DNA of 64,000 nt, from assembly GCF_015832195.1 (NCBI RefSeq), contig NC_052020.1:744001-808000 (forward strand). The letters run 5' to 3'. This document shows positions 11,746-25,397 of this stretch, piece by piece (position 1 is the first letter of the stretch; each line of letters opens with the position of its first letter). The translations under genes were made by a program, and so were the position numbers. A model generated the notes under the pieces. That model was not told where the DNA came from, made no database searches, and saw nothing but the letters and a program-made list of their open reading frames with translations. Source of the DNA: Motacilla alba alba (taxonomy: Eukaryota; Chordata; Aves; Passeriformes; Motacillidae).

Positions 11746-14700
11746 GTATTTTAGGCTGTTTCTTGAAAGTGTTAAGTGCTTGAATCAAGACACTAATTTA
11801 AAGATGAAAAATTTTAAAATTATTTTCTATTGTATGTATTTTAAAACCCCCATATAGACTTTTGTGTCTGAAGGTGAATATTTTGAAGCAGAATTTTAGA
11901 AAGTAAGGAATTAATTTGAAAGAGTTGATAATGGTCGGGGAAATTAAAACATTAAATAGGAGATATACCATGGAAAAAGTATTATTTTGCTTTAGAGGGA
12001 CCAATGTTGCAGGTCTTGTGGCTGTAATACGTAGATAAACAGCCCTCTGAAGTGAAACGTCATGAGATTTAGGAAAAAAAATTGCGTATGTTCAGTGCTA
12101 AACATTGTGTTCTGCAGTTCTTAAGCAGTGTTTTCTGCCATAATCTTTATGAACAGGCAAGTGCTTTTCTCTCCTCTGACATGGTATTTCATGCCAAGAT
12201 CTTTTTGATCGAAACCAGTAGGGGATTATTTTAATTAATTGTAAATCAGCAGCCTAGATTCGTTAACATTTTTGTTAAGGATTATCGTATTACTCTAGTT
12301 TCAAGACACCAAGTGTTCAGATACTAGCTTAGGAAGTTAGTTGTCTTTTCCATGATAGCATTAATCTTATGTATGAATTCCCACAAGAGTTTGGAACTCA
12401 AATTACAGTTGTAAAGAGAAGTAGAAATACTGCAGAGAGTTTTGCAGGACCATGTATTCCTTTATTAACACAGAGTTCTTTTACCAGCTTGGCTTAACAT
12501 TTTCAGCATTGTGTGCTGGTGACTACAGAGCAGTTTCTGGCATTAGGAGCCTAAACAAAACACAGTTCCAGAGTGTTTGACCTCTTCATGCACTTGTCAA
12601 AACCTTCCTGGTGTCACTGGGGGTGAAATGTGTGTGGTGGCAGGCCAGCTCCCACTTTGTGTGGTGAGAGTTTGGAAAGAGATGTGGCTGCTGTCGGGTA
12701 GAGTTTGTGAGTTCCAAGTGCGTCTCACATGGAGTTTGCTGGCTTGGTCACGGGGCCAGGCTGGCACTGCTGGGTCTAAGACATGTGCAGCAGCTTGGAA
12801 ATCTGCTGTCTTTTTAAATGTGCAGCCTGGTGGAGTGCCTGCATCCTTCCTGGAATGGGGGCTCCCACGTTATCCAACCCTCCCAGGCTGGGAGGTGGCA
12901 GCAGGGTGAGGAGTCTCTATGCCCAGCACAGGAAAGGCTTGCTATGGGAAAGCAAGAAGGAAGGAGAGCTGCCGTGGATTCATACCATGACAATAATTAA
13001 GTCATCAGCATGGTTCAGTTACTTTAGAGGTTCAAAAAGAGCTCGCCGTGACAAAGCCAGTGTATTTCAAAGCACTGAGTTAACACTTCCTGCATGTGAG
13101 GAATTGCTGTTGCATAGTCAGCCGGGGAGCACAAAGGCAGCAGCAAACAAGAGGCTGTCATGTGCAAAAGGAGCAGAGCGCCCTGGATTCAGTATGCCCT
13201 CAGTAGTCAGGAGCTCTCAGTATGGACAGCAAGGTATTTATAGCTGCCCTTGGCTCCTGGGGAATTTCATAGTTCGGGTTTGCACTAGGGGTTCCCAGTG
13301 ACCCTTCAGATTACTCTGGTGACGTTTAATATTCCGAGTCAGTGCTAATTATGCTGCTTGCAGCTCTCTGGGCAAGCAGGAAGTGGTTTCCCATCCTCAG
13401 CATGCCCTAGCACATAGAGAACATTCCATCCTCCCAGAGTTAGGTCCCTAGGTGGCCTTCCCCTGGATGAAAGTTGTTTTCTTCACCTTTTCTTTGTATG
13501 GCACCATGATAATCACGATAAAGAGGTAGCTCGCTCGCAGCTGCCTGGGCTCCACCCCATCCCCTCACTGAGAAGAGGGAAGAAAAGGCGTCTTTTGAAT
13601 GTCTCAAGTCCCATGGCATGGAGTAGCAGGACAGTAGCTGCAGCAGGATCTTGGTGTGATCTGCCTTTGGCCTCAGCAGTGCCCAGCCGTGCCGCCTGCC
13701 AGCCTCTGCACTGGGCAGGGCTGGAAAGCAGGAAGGGACTGTCACCATCTCCCATTGCTGCTTGATTGGTGCTTCCTCTCAGTGCTCGACACCGCTCTGC
13801 TCTGCTCTGTGCTCTCAGATAACTTTCTTCCACTGGTGATGGGAGGAACTTTGTATTTCCAGGGGTACTGGGCTGGACCTGGTTATTTTATAGCTGGCCT
13901 CTGAGGGGAGGGGAGATGCTTTTCATCTGCTGTCATTCCTCATGCCAGGGCTTGGAGCGGGCTGTGCTGAGACCTTTCTAAAGCAGCTTTTGGGCAGGCT
14001 GTGCATAGCCCCATGGTTCTCCAAGCTCAACCTTGTCCTTGTTTTGCAGTGTGCTCTGTCCTGAACATCTGCAGCCTTCTGGGGCTTTAAGGGCCGCTCT
14101 GCTGTGGGGGTTGCTGAGCTCTTTCTTGCATTAATTAATGTAGCTTTACCTTTGGCAGCAGCAGCGGGAGCTGCCAGAGGTCTTACATAGCATTTAAAAT
14201 GTCAGCTGCCAGACCACAGCAGCTGCCAGCACTGGAGCTCTGGCAGGGGAATGTTGTCACAGGGCAAATGCAGGGAATGTCAGTGTGGACACAGTGTGAG
14301 TCAGTCAGGGCAGGGACTTGTGTACAGAGTATCCTGACGTTGGTGAAGTGCCCTTTGAGACCTCTCAGCAAGTTGGCACCCGTGTTGCTTTGGTCGTGTA
14401 CACGGAAATGCTCCTGGCTGTTGTGGCTTGTGCTCAGCCCTGACTGTCAATAGTCATCAGAGTGTGGGGTGTGCGCTGATGAAGTAATCCCATGGTGCAG
14501 GGAGTCTCTCTTCTGTGTGGAAGAGTAGGGCAAAGCATGGGTGGTAAGAATGTTGAGAGATTGTAGTTTCTAAAAGCAATAATTTCTGTTACATGTATCT
14601 GAATTTTAATTTTTTTTAATGGACTGTTTCTTTCAAATGTAATTTATCTGTTGATTGAACTGAATAAACATGGGATAAATAATAAAAAAAAAATTGTAAC

Positions 14701-17700
14701 TACTGTACTTGCTTGTCATCATTGCCTTTGTGAATAGATGTGTCTGGAGAGCAGTTGTTTTTTCAACATTTGGATTAGAAGGCTTGGCTGCAGAGTTGGA
14801 ATCTTGTACTTGCTGTTAGTATGGGAAATAGATTTCTTTCAGTATTGTTACTTCTTTGCAGTGAATTGTGCTGGCTGTTTTAAGTTAGATGCATACCCAT
14901 TTGCCTCTCACCTGTGATTTAAACCTGGCTTCTTAAATGGGCCTGTTTGATGTGAGCACATCTTCCAGAGGTGTCCACATAGGTTCCAGAAAATCTGGAC
15001 TGAACCCAAATCCTTTCCTGAGATTTAAGTCTTCAGCAGAGCGTTCTTTTCTTTGCAGTTGTTAAAGGAAGAGGGCTCCTTGGGGTTTTGGGGGTGGCTG
15101 GTTACTAATGTGGTGTGCATCCATGGAATGCGGGGCTGTGTGAATCAGCAGGGTCTCAGTGCCAGGCTCAGAGATATAATCATAGGCTGGCTACTGCAGT
15201 ATTTACCACAGTGCTTTACATATGGAATGAATCTATGCCCTTCCTTGTGCTGGAAACGTGTGCCTTTGCATAGACGCTGGCTTTGTGTTCCTTATGGGAA
15301 CAAAAGATTTATGTTAAGGAGCCCAGACCAGTTTTAAATTCTTACAGGCACTAGAGCTGTGCTTTTGATACCACCAGCAAAGCAAACACTTACAGGAAAC
15401 CAAACTCCAGGCTTGCTGATGGGAATGCTCTTCACTAGGATTAGAGTCATCCATCAACTTTTTGATGTTCTAGGTTTGTCTCCACCTACAAGAAAACTTG
15501 CACGCACAATAAACTCCCGTCCTGCTCTGCATGCCAGATCTGGGCTGTATGGCAGGTTTGTCCTTTTGAAGTCTAGGAGGGTTTCTCAAATGGGCAAAAT
15601 GCAAGCCTCAGACGTCAGAGGCTTATTGTCCCTACTGCCCAAGAAGTTATAAACAAAGATAATCAAAGCAGTTGTATTTCTTTTTGGGTTTTTTTATCTC
15701 TTCTGACCTTTTCAATTCTAAGAAAAATAAAAGCATGATGATAACATACTTTTCTAACTGCAGATTTTCTGCTAATACTCTGATCATTCCTCAGTCTGTT
15801 TTCTTACTCTTATTTTATGGCTACTCCCTTAGCCTCTTCCTTCAGAGACAGACTGAAACTGTAGTTTGCCTTTTGTTAATCCGCTTTTTGTATCCCCTTG
15901 CTATTTATTTTCATTTATTTGAATTTACCCAGGATGGCACTAATGTAGTACACGTTTCAGGCATGAAGAGGTTAATGAAGCTTGAACTGACTGCCTCGTG
16001 ATAACACCCATGTTCTTGGCAGCCTCGGGATGGTGGTTCCTGCCACATCCAAGGACTTTTATCCTCTTTGATTGCCACATTTCGACGCGGCCAAAGTAGA
16101 TTTAGCAGGATCTTTAGGGGAGTCCTTTTGTACAGTCCTTGGCTATAACATGCGTTTTTGTAGTGCCTCTTGAAAACTGAAAGGGCAGGATTTCGTGAAC
16201 AGGTAATGAAACCAAGAATTCCTGTGTTGAAATGAACAAAAATAATGTTCATACAAAGGTGTTTTGAAGATGCTTTTGTGATTTAAGTTTTGGAAATAAA
16301 TTTATGGCATAAGAAATTCTTCTCAAAGCCTCGCTGCTAATCTGATTCTGGTCCTTTGGCTGCTTAAACCATGGCACTATCTCAGGATGAAATATTTAGC
16401 TGGTTTTTTTTTTTTTTTTCTTTTTAATTGAGGAAGGGGGAAAACTGAGAGCACTAAGAATTAAAGTGGACATGCAATTTTAAAAAATCTTTAATCAAAG
16501 TGATTATTTATTGAGATTTCAGAGTAGTTACTAGTGCTGCTCTGGCTATTTAAAATCCATCATATGACTGAGAATGGTGCCACTCAGTTCACTTGGATTG
16601 CTTAATGCCTTTTTTCTGGGCCCTGTTGTACTGTAGAAGAGTAGTTGGCTAAGGTGGTGTTTCAGCCAGAGTTAGTTTGGTACTATTATGCAGTGTGAAG
16701 AAATCTGGTTAAAACTGTAATAGCTGGGGGCTGTTCACAGGCAGAACCAAAGAGAGAGAGATGGAATACAAACCCCAGGCACTTTCTTCTGCAGTACTCA
16801 TCTGTCTGAAGCCTTGAGGCTTGAGTGTGAGAAGTTTGATTTTGAATACAAGGTTATGTTTGGTCCTGTTGTTCCCTTGACTGTTTGCTTCAGTACATCA
16901 CAGCAGTCTGTAATTTGTTGTTTTGGTACATGAGATGTTCAGTGTTGCTGCAGCTTTGAATCTTGGAAATAGCTGAGGTTTATGATTTGGAAGATCCACT
17001 TACATTTCATTAGCAATTTTGCATTTTCTTGCATTTCTAAAAGGGAAGTCCCTTTACCTGTTTGCATTATTTATTTCTACTTAGCAAACATCTAAGTCCA
17101 CATTGTCACAGCTGGAATAGTTGAGCTTAGAGTTTTGTATCAAGCATACAAATCCCAAGATAATTACAGTAGTGATGAGTGCTGCTATTTTGAACCCAGA
17201 GAAGGAAATTTCTGGTTTTCAAAACTGAGAGTAACTCAGAGAGTCTCTTGTGCTGTAAACTGGGTGTATCTGTACATTAGAAGTTAGATATTAGAATCCT
17301 TTTGTGAAATGTTAGCTGCAGCTTGATGTTTTCTCTTCTTTGAAATTATAGCGTGCCTTGATTTCATTTAAGAAACCAGCAACTTAAGGTTTTCTTGAGA
17401 GCACAATTTGAGCTTCCTCTACCACTATGCTAAGAGGTTTGATGTGAACAGGTTCACATCTCTTGGGGTCTGCAGGGAGACCATTTTTAATTTAACGGTA
17501 TGTTCTAAAAGCATGTTAGCTATGTTTCCTTGTGCTCAGTGATCATACAGTCAGAGAGCACGTGAGAAGAATATGAAAATTTCAAATGTGGGAAGTGTGG
17601 GAACAGCATGACACAGATGCATGTGAGCATTAGTCTTTACCATGCATGATGCCATTTGTGACTCTTCAAATTTTGCAAATTACTGTATATACGCGCGCCT

Positions 17701-20700
17701 TTTTTACACAATAATTTCAAGACTTCTCTCTTTTCCTAAGCTCTCCCAGTTAAACCTGGAAGAAGGAACTAAACTTGCTTAAGTTATGTAAATTTGAAGT
17801 TTAACATGATAATAAAGAACTTCCCAGGAATGGACATGGCAAGGTGAACGGCAGATCCAAAAGGTTTGGAAAATGATGAGAGACAAAGCAAGAAAGAGAG
17901 AAAGTGAAATGTGATCTCTACAAATGAAATCTGTGTGCCTGGGAAAATGCATGGATAGCTGTGATGGTGATCATAGAAGGAATAAGCATCTTCAAAAGAG
18001 CAAGCAGGACACTGTCCAGCTGCTTTTTTGTACTGCTTTTGTAACCAAAGACATTCTAGGATGAACCAAAACATTTGCCCAGGTGCTTTTATAGGACAGA
18101 AAGCAAAAGCAATAAAGCTACTTCCTGATACTGCGCTAGACAGTGATAATTGAGAAAGCTTGATTTAAAAAAATCTATTCTAAAAACACTAAAACATTAA
18201 TATCAAGTGAAAAAAAAAAATCAATCTCTGTGTCCTTTCCATCTCACATTAGTCTCGTTGCTGAAAAGCTGAGCCGGAGTATGGGACACAGAGGCAGCTG
18301 TAGGTGTGCCACCCCTGGCAGCCAGGAGCTCTGTGGCTGTGCTGGGAGCTGTTTTGGGCTGGAATTGGAGCGAGGTCTGAGGAGAACAGGACATTCATAA
18401 GGAGGGCTCTGTTGGTTGTTTACTGGAGCCAGTGGCACTGGGATCAGCAGCTGGGCAGCAGCACAGTGTCTCTTTTGTCACCCAGCCTGACAGGACTGGG
18501 AATGCGAACTTGGAGCTCAGGCCCCGCATTCAGGGAAGCCCATGGGATAAGGGAGCTTGTCCCAGCCCCTTGGGAACAGGGTAGATGTGGTGCTTTTGAG
18601 CAGAGCCCGGAGCTTTTCAAACCCAGGAGCTGTTTCTGCCAGTATCGCTCAGCGAGCCAATTTAATGGACACACACCGAAGCTGAAAGCCTTGCCCACTG
18701 CCCTTACCTCTCCCTTCCCCGAAGATGTAGAGGTATTTTACAGTTTTCTTAAGGTTCTTTGAGCAGAGAAATGTGTGGTGAAGGGAGTCGGGTTTCTCAC
18801 CGCAGCCTGACAGTGAGATGGGGAAGAGAAATTCCGCAGCAAGAGAGTGAGCAATGCAAACAGAGAGCATTCACAGCTCTTCAGCCTCAGGCACCTCCTC
18901 AGCAAGTGGGGAAATACCTGCAGACTGACTCAGCCAGCGGTCCTCCTTTGCCTTGCAGAATTAGAAGTGATGATAATGAATGCTTTCCTCACTAGAAGCT
19001 ACTGGTGACATTTCCACGTATTTTCTGAGCATATGTAAATATTTGGACCAATTAAACATCTTCCTGCAGGTGTAGTATTTTCACCGGAAAGGGAAAGTCG
19101 TGATTTCACCGAGTAATAAATATTTAATATTATGATCAGATGCTGCTACATTAATCTTGTTTCTTTACAGTCAAAGGTGATTCAGATGCTGAGCTTTCCA
19201 GAACACCAGACATGAATCCAGTGCCAGAAAACAGGGTGAAAAAAAACCAAACCCACCAGGAATTTAATAAGACTAAAACATCTTTGTGTTCCACTGCTGA
19301 GCAAACCTCAAGGAATGTTATTACATGGATTCACTGGCGGTTGTTAGGGCTGATTTATTTCAGTATAGTAGAATCTAGTGAGTGGATTGTAAAGTGTGCC
19401 CTTATATTGAAATTATAACACCTCTAGCAGAGATAAAGAATGTTTGATTTATCTTACTGAGGTCTGTATTCTCCCCACGCCTTCTGCACAATAACATCCA
19501 GAGACCTCTGTGCTCCATTGAACAACATCAGCCAGTTGGAATGTCTCATAAGAATATACTTTTTTCTAATTTCTGAGCTGGGAATGGTTTAATTAGGTTC
19601 TAGCAGAATAACTCAAGCTCAACAACCACGTATGTTTCGCTGTTGATGTTACATTCTGTAACTGGAAAGAAAGGTCAGCTAAAAAGGGGAGGATTTTGTC
19701 AGCATTACTGAAAAACCTTTGTGCTGTTCTTTTCTGATACTGTAGGAATTGTCTCTGGTGCCATGACATGTGTTCATCCTGGCCATCTGTGAAGTCCTAC
19801 AATAACTCACTGTAGCTTGTATTTACACTGTTTTAAGAATATGTTTATTTTCGAGGAATACCTGGCACATCTCTGTTTGTGCAGTTGGTTGTGTTGGGAA
19901 ACGAGAAAAAGAGAGGCAGAAGGCTGAAGTGAATGCTGAGTCTATCAAATTGAAAGGAGTTCATGCTATGTCAAAGAATTGCCGTGTGTTCTGGCTATTT
20001 ACAAAAATATTAGTCCAAAAATAACATAAGTATTAGGAAAATATTTTACTTGTCTTGTTAATCTTTTATGGCAAATTAGTTTCTTATTCATCAAAAGAAT
20101 TCCTACTCGATTTTGATTTAAATAATGCAGTTATTTAAATAAAGTTCTTTAGTGCTTCTTGTATATTTTCTAGAAAGCCCTGTATTAATGTAAAATTCAG
20201 TATTGCATTTGTATGCAGGGAACATGATCCTTCTCCTTCATCTAGCAATCTGCACCACTCATATATTCTTTTTTAAACCTTCAGATGTAACCTCCTTAAA
20301 TATTTAAGGCATAGCTCCAACAGAACAGTGGTAGGCTGCCCTTCTCTTAATCTTGCCCTGTCTTTTCATCTAAGAACTTGTTACTCAGATATTCTAGAAA
20401 ACACAAGAGGACCTCAGCACCTCTGCTTTGGTTTTTGGACTTTCTGCTGGATGGGTTACCCGTTTTGAAGGCTTCCTGCTGTTATAGAGAAGTTCTGCAA
20501 GTGATATCCTGCATTCCCCAAAATTCCAAGTCATTTGGGACTGCTTTTTCCTTTACTTCTGTGCTGAAAGGTTTCATTAATTTTTGGCTCCTCTGTGATT
20601 ATTTCACTCTGTGTATTGTTGTGTGTTTATTTGCTGTGCAGAAATAATTACTGCAGCCAGGAGTGATAACCAAAGAAGAAATTAATAAAAATAAAGTAGT

Positions 20701-21407
20701 TTAATATCCAGTACAAGCTTAAGTATGATGAATAGTTCAGGTGAAGGTAATTTATTCTAGAAATCAATGGTTTTGAGCAGCCTTGTGATTTTAAAAAAAA
20801 TGGTCTTTCTTTGGTAACTTTTCTTTGTATTTTGTTTTCTTTAATGTCTGCTGCTTTTCTTAAATCTCATTTTGGACAGCAATATTCTTTTAAGTAGTGA
20901 TATTGTTGTGTGTAGCATTGACAGTTGTGGACATTATAAAGGAAAATATCTCTCTTAAAGCCTCAGTTTAGGTAAGCAGTCATTCTTTAACTGATGTTTG
21001 CAATGCATTAAACTATACCTGCAAGGTGAAGCGCTTAGTATTTTGGTTTAATTTTTTGAGGGAGGGCCAGCTGTACCCTGAATAGCTCTGAATCCTTAGC
21101 AGTTGATTCAGGAAATAACCTTTTTTCCAGAAACTGTCCTGGAAATTTTTAGAATTCTGCATCCCTTAGCATACTCGTATAAACAGCTAAAAACAGTTTC
21201 ATCACATATAATTCATCAGATAATAAATGCATGGAAAGTTTTCACCACAGTATACTCAAGATGTCCTCTGTGAATCAGAGGGAACAAGATGTCTCCTGTT
21301 TAGTCATGGTTTGGCTGAGCAGGGAGCTATATCTTAACTTACATGGATATTTTGAGTTGCTGAATTGCATTACTGAAAAATGCTTAGAAACATTCTCATT
21401 CTAAACC

Positions 21408-21434
21408 TTTTTTTTTTTTTTTTTTTTTTTTTTT
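21408..21434 (-). repeat. T27 homopolymer (A27 on minus)
   Basis: An uninterrupted run of 27 T on the plus strand. On the minus strand it is a poly(A) that directly follows a partly open stretch (21435-21664), so it could be the tail of an old retrocopy. It may equally be a simple expansion. Confidence 0.85.
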
Positions 21435-21664
21435 GGTAAGAACTCCTCCAGTTTGAGAAAGCGATCTTTCATTTTGCTGACAGAACTTTGTAAAGAAGTC
21501 CATTTAGAATAAGAGACCCAGGCAGTTAAAACCTGAATATTCATGATGGTTGCAGGTCCCGGTAATGACCATCTCCCTGCAGGGCTGCTGGGAACTTGGC
21601 TCAGCTCAGCTCGAGATACTTTTGTAGATCTTCCCCATGAACCTGTAGCCATGACTGACACTCC
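21435..21664 (-). other. exon-like stretch ending in poly(A), unrecognised
   Basis: On the minus strand a long pyrimidine run ends in TTTTGCAG at about 21672-21665, a strong 3' splice-site look-alike. It is followed by a frame reading ECQSWLQVHGEDLQKYLELS and then a stop. Beyond the stop comes about 170 bases and then A27. It could be a terminal exon or the end of a retrocopy; I do not recognise the protein and found no target-site duplication. It may be chance. Confidence 0.18.
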
Positions 21665-24600
21665 TGCAAAAGAAGAAAGGAAAAAAAGACTTTAAAGAAA
21701 AAAGAAGACGGAAGTAGAATTTTGCAACTCTAGAAGTACCTTGGTCTTTTCAGCTCCTTTGCACTTCGAGTAGAGTTGAGAATGTTCACTGCTTGCCCAG
21801 AGAAGGTTTTTCTGACATGAGAATTCTTGTAGGGAGCTCAGATCAGCTCAGGGGAGCTCAGGGATTCAGACCTCTTAGTTCTCGTTCTGGTTCCCGAACT
21901 TCTGGAATTGTTTGGAGCAGAATTTGGGTTCTCCGGGTGGCAGAGCTGTCCCTGGCCCCTGCAGGAGGCTGCTGGCTGTGGCTGGCTGGTGGCCAGGGCT
22001 CAGAGGGAGAGCGAGGACACAGTGACCCCCAGACTCTGTCACTGAGTCCCCACTGGGCATGGGCTGACTCTGGAGAAGGCCTTGCTTGGTCTGCTGGATG
22101 GGTTTTATGGCTTTTCATGTTTTGGAGGAAGAACACTGCGTACACACCATCCTTGCAAACATGTCCTCTGTATTCCACAGTTCTAATGCATCTGTTTGGG
22201 TTTTTTTTGTTTTTAATTTTAATAGGTTTAAAACAGCACAGTAAGTTCAGGTGTGTAGGAGAGGTGAAATACCTGAGGGCAGACTAACATTCTGAGGTGA
22301 GATACAGAGATAAATGACATTAAAACCAAAGCCCCTCAGCTTTGAAGAGACACCTGCATGCTGGCAGTGTAAGGTTGCTTTCCAAGTGAAATAGGTACAT
22401 CTCCTGAGTCCATTTTTCAAAGAGTTCTCAGACTCCAGCAAATTAAAAAGCTGATTTGTCAGCTGGGTAACCAGTACCGGAAGATACAATGAGAGGGTTT
22501 TGATTGTAAATGTGGGTCATGTCATCCTTTCCCCTCACCTGCTCCTCTTTCAGGCCAGAAACATCCAAATTTACAGGAATTAACATGGGCATGTGGAGCA
22601 TCAAAGGATTCAGAGGCTGTTGCCCAAAGTCCACAACAGTTCTGCAGATGGAGGAGAAGTACAACAGATTCTAATCTCTGATTAACACAGTTTATTTTAG
22701 GCTGTGATTTCAGATTAGATAACTGAATATGGAGTGTAGAGGCTCCAGACTCACTAAGCATATTGAATTTAAAATAAAATTGAGGGCCATTGTTGTAGTG
22801 AATAAAAGGCAACGTGTTTTACAGAGGAAGCAGCAGAATGTATCTCTTGATTCAGTGCTCTTCCAAGTAATTACAAAGAGCAGATCTTGCCGTTAAGTCA
22901 AGCAACAAAAACATTTTATAATTATGTAGGGCCAGATTGTCTGGTTTACAGTTTCCCAGTGAAGAACTGTTCTTTGGAAAGCCTGGAGTGGAACTTCCCC
23001 TCTTCTGCCAGCCCTTCTGAAGGAGCAGGCCAAGAGAAAAAGGTGTTCTTGGCTCACACCATGCCTGCTGGGGTGGTGATACAGGCTAATGAATACATTA
23101 CACATGGCTTGCACCTGGTAAGTGCCAAAATGTCTGATAACTGAGGCTGTAGTCCTTTCTTTCAGAGATAACAAAACATTTTATTTTTTTGTGTGAATAG
23201 CCTGTGCTGTTCAAAGGCAGGGCACGATGGTGGTTTCTGCTCTTTCCCAAAGGAATAAATGAAGACCCAGAGCTGTAACAGTCTGTGACAGAGCAAGAAG
23301 AAAATCTAACGGCAGTGGTGGGCACTGTCTCCTCACCAGCTGCTCCAACTGCAAAGTAACAGATTCATTTCAGTAACCCCGGTGAGGGATTATTAAAATA
23401 ACTTCTTGTAACATAACAAATTTGCATCTTGGGAGAGCAGAGAGGTCACTGCTGATAGCTACAACTCTAAACCCAAACAGCAGGATGCTCTTTCTGATGT
23501 GGGGGGCTTGCAGGAAGACATGGATTTCGCAGCCAGGAGGAGCAGGTGATTTTTTTTCTAGCAGCAGTAAACCTTTAGGCGTGCTAATAAAATTAATTTT
23601 AGGGATATTTCTCTGTACTCCCATGTGAAAACTCAATGTACATAGGCTCTGTGGTGTATGAATACCATACATTTTCTAGTTGCTTTCAAGAAATAAAACG
23701 TTTTAAAATTGTATTTTCTGCGTTACATATTATAAACACAGAAACAGAAGATTTAAATGCTCATTCACAAATATGAAGTCAGAATATTTTGATCATGCTG
23801 AAGCTACTTTATTTCTTTTTCAAAATAGATTCATGCTGAGTGACACTTTCAGTTCTAGAAGCATTGTTGGAAAATTTCACTCTAGATTTAATAGCAGTCA
23901 GTGTTTCTTCAGCCCATGCTATGAAATTCAATCCAACTGTAGGTGCTTCTAGTTCTTGTCTTGAAATCTGGTGTGTGTGCGTTTGGATGAGAGTATGGAG
24001 AATTAGAATGAAGAGATTTAGAAAAATGTAAGGTACTGTATTAGAATTAGATTACCAGTGGTGTGTTATCTGGTGAAAAACTCAAGAAATTACTTTGCTC
24101 ACTTTGGCTGTACCCTGTACCTATATAATTCCTTGATCCCTAATGTCAAGGACTGGTGGATGGATGGAATATCTGGCCATGCGAATGGCATTTTTTAAAA
24201 TTTGCTTGGGTTCCCCAGTCTAGCAGCACAAGGTACCAGCTGCATGGTGGGATTTAGAAGAAAGGACATGGAGTTCACCAACTTTTAGCATGAACTGCTT
24301 GTGGTTCCTTTGCTTCCATTTCCACCTGAAATGCAAGTTCTCTAAGTTTTGAATGTCCCACTGCAATTTGAATATTCTACTCCACCAAGGGTGAGCTTGC
24401 TTTGAAGAATTCTTAATTCCTGGACAGGGTTGCCTGTTCTTTCCACTCTGTGTCCAAAGAGCTGGTTTTGGGGAGGGAGAGCAAATGTCCAGCTCCCATC
24501 CCTGGCAGTTCCTGACCTGTGTGTCCCAGATCTCCAGTCACTGTGGATACATCTCAGGAATGAAAATAAAAGTGGATTTAAGCCTTTCCCTCACAAGATG

Positions 24601-25364
24601 GCAGCATCACTTCAGGGAATAACATCTCCTGCACCAGTCAGGATTTGAATATTTCCATTTCATCGAGTATATGAAAGAAACTCTGATAGCTGTGCTCCTT
24701 TGTGTTACCTGGACTGGTAGATCAGCATCAGGCACAGGACTGGATGGGTTTTATTAATTTGCTGCTGTGTTCATGATGAAAATTAAGAATTGTGTTGAAA
24801 CTATGTCATTAATAATGTCATTATTATTGTGACTCTGGGTAATACTGTAGTTGCATTCCTGAGATTTCAGCAGCAACATTCGATTGTTTCAAATGCACTA
24901 AGCAGAAGTATCTTACAGAAATTTAGTTTCAGATTGACACATATTTCCCTCCATGTGCACTGTTTTTATTCATTCAAGGCTTGATCCTACTCTCCCTGAA
25001 GTCAGTAGCTGAGTCAGAATTTTAGGGTAAGAACATAAAAAGAGGGGAAAAGAAAGGTCATCAAAGTTGGGGTTTTAATGGGGTTTTTAATATTTTTTCC
25101 CTCCCCATATAAATAATAAGGAATGATGAAAGAGCTGCTGTTTGAGCCATAAGAAGCTTGACCCTCAGTTAACTCTGGGCAACACCTTTATTTTATTTCA
25201 GGGCAGCATTGATCAACTTCTAAAAGAATTAGGTCAAGTTTGCTTCTGATTCTAAAACCAGGTCTACCAGTCTGGCCTTACCCATTAGTAATAAAAAGCT
25301 TGGAAATACAGGAATCCTCACTGTGGTTTTTGGATGAAGTTGAGCTTCCCAAGACTATAGATAC

Positions 25365-25397
25365 TTTTTTTTTTTGTTTGTTTGTTTGTTTGTTTTT
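25365..25397. repeat. T-run plus (TTTG)n microsatellite
   Basis: Eleven T followed by about five GTTT units. A simple repeat. Confidence 0.9.

Larger units (their letters stand above)
8346..21407. other. intergenic sequence, no gene recognised
   Basis: AT-rich, CpG-poor sequence upstream of USP47. Open frames are short, without recognisable protein families, and look like chance. Contents noted: an A/C-rich tract (11005-11102), an AT palindrome with direct repeats (11677-11745) and a T-rich run near 16404-16425. I saw no LTR, CR1 or RNA gene here, although old decayed repeats could be missed by eye. Confidence 0.6.
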
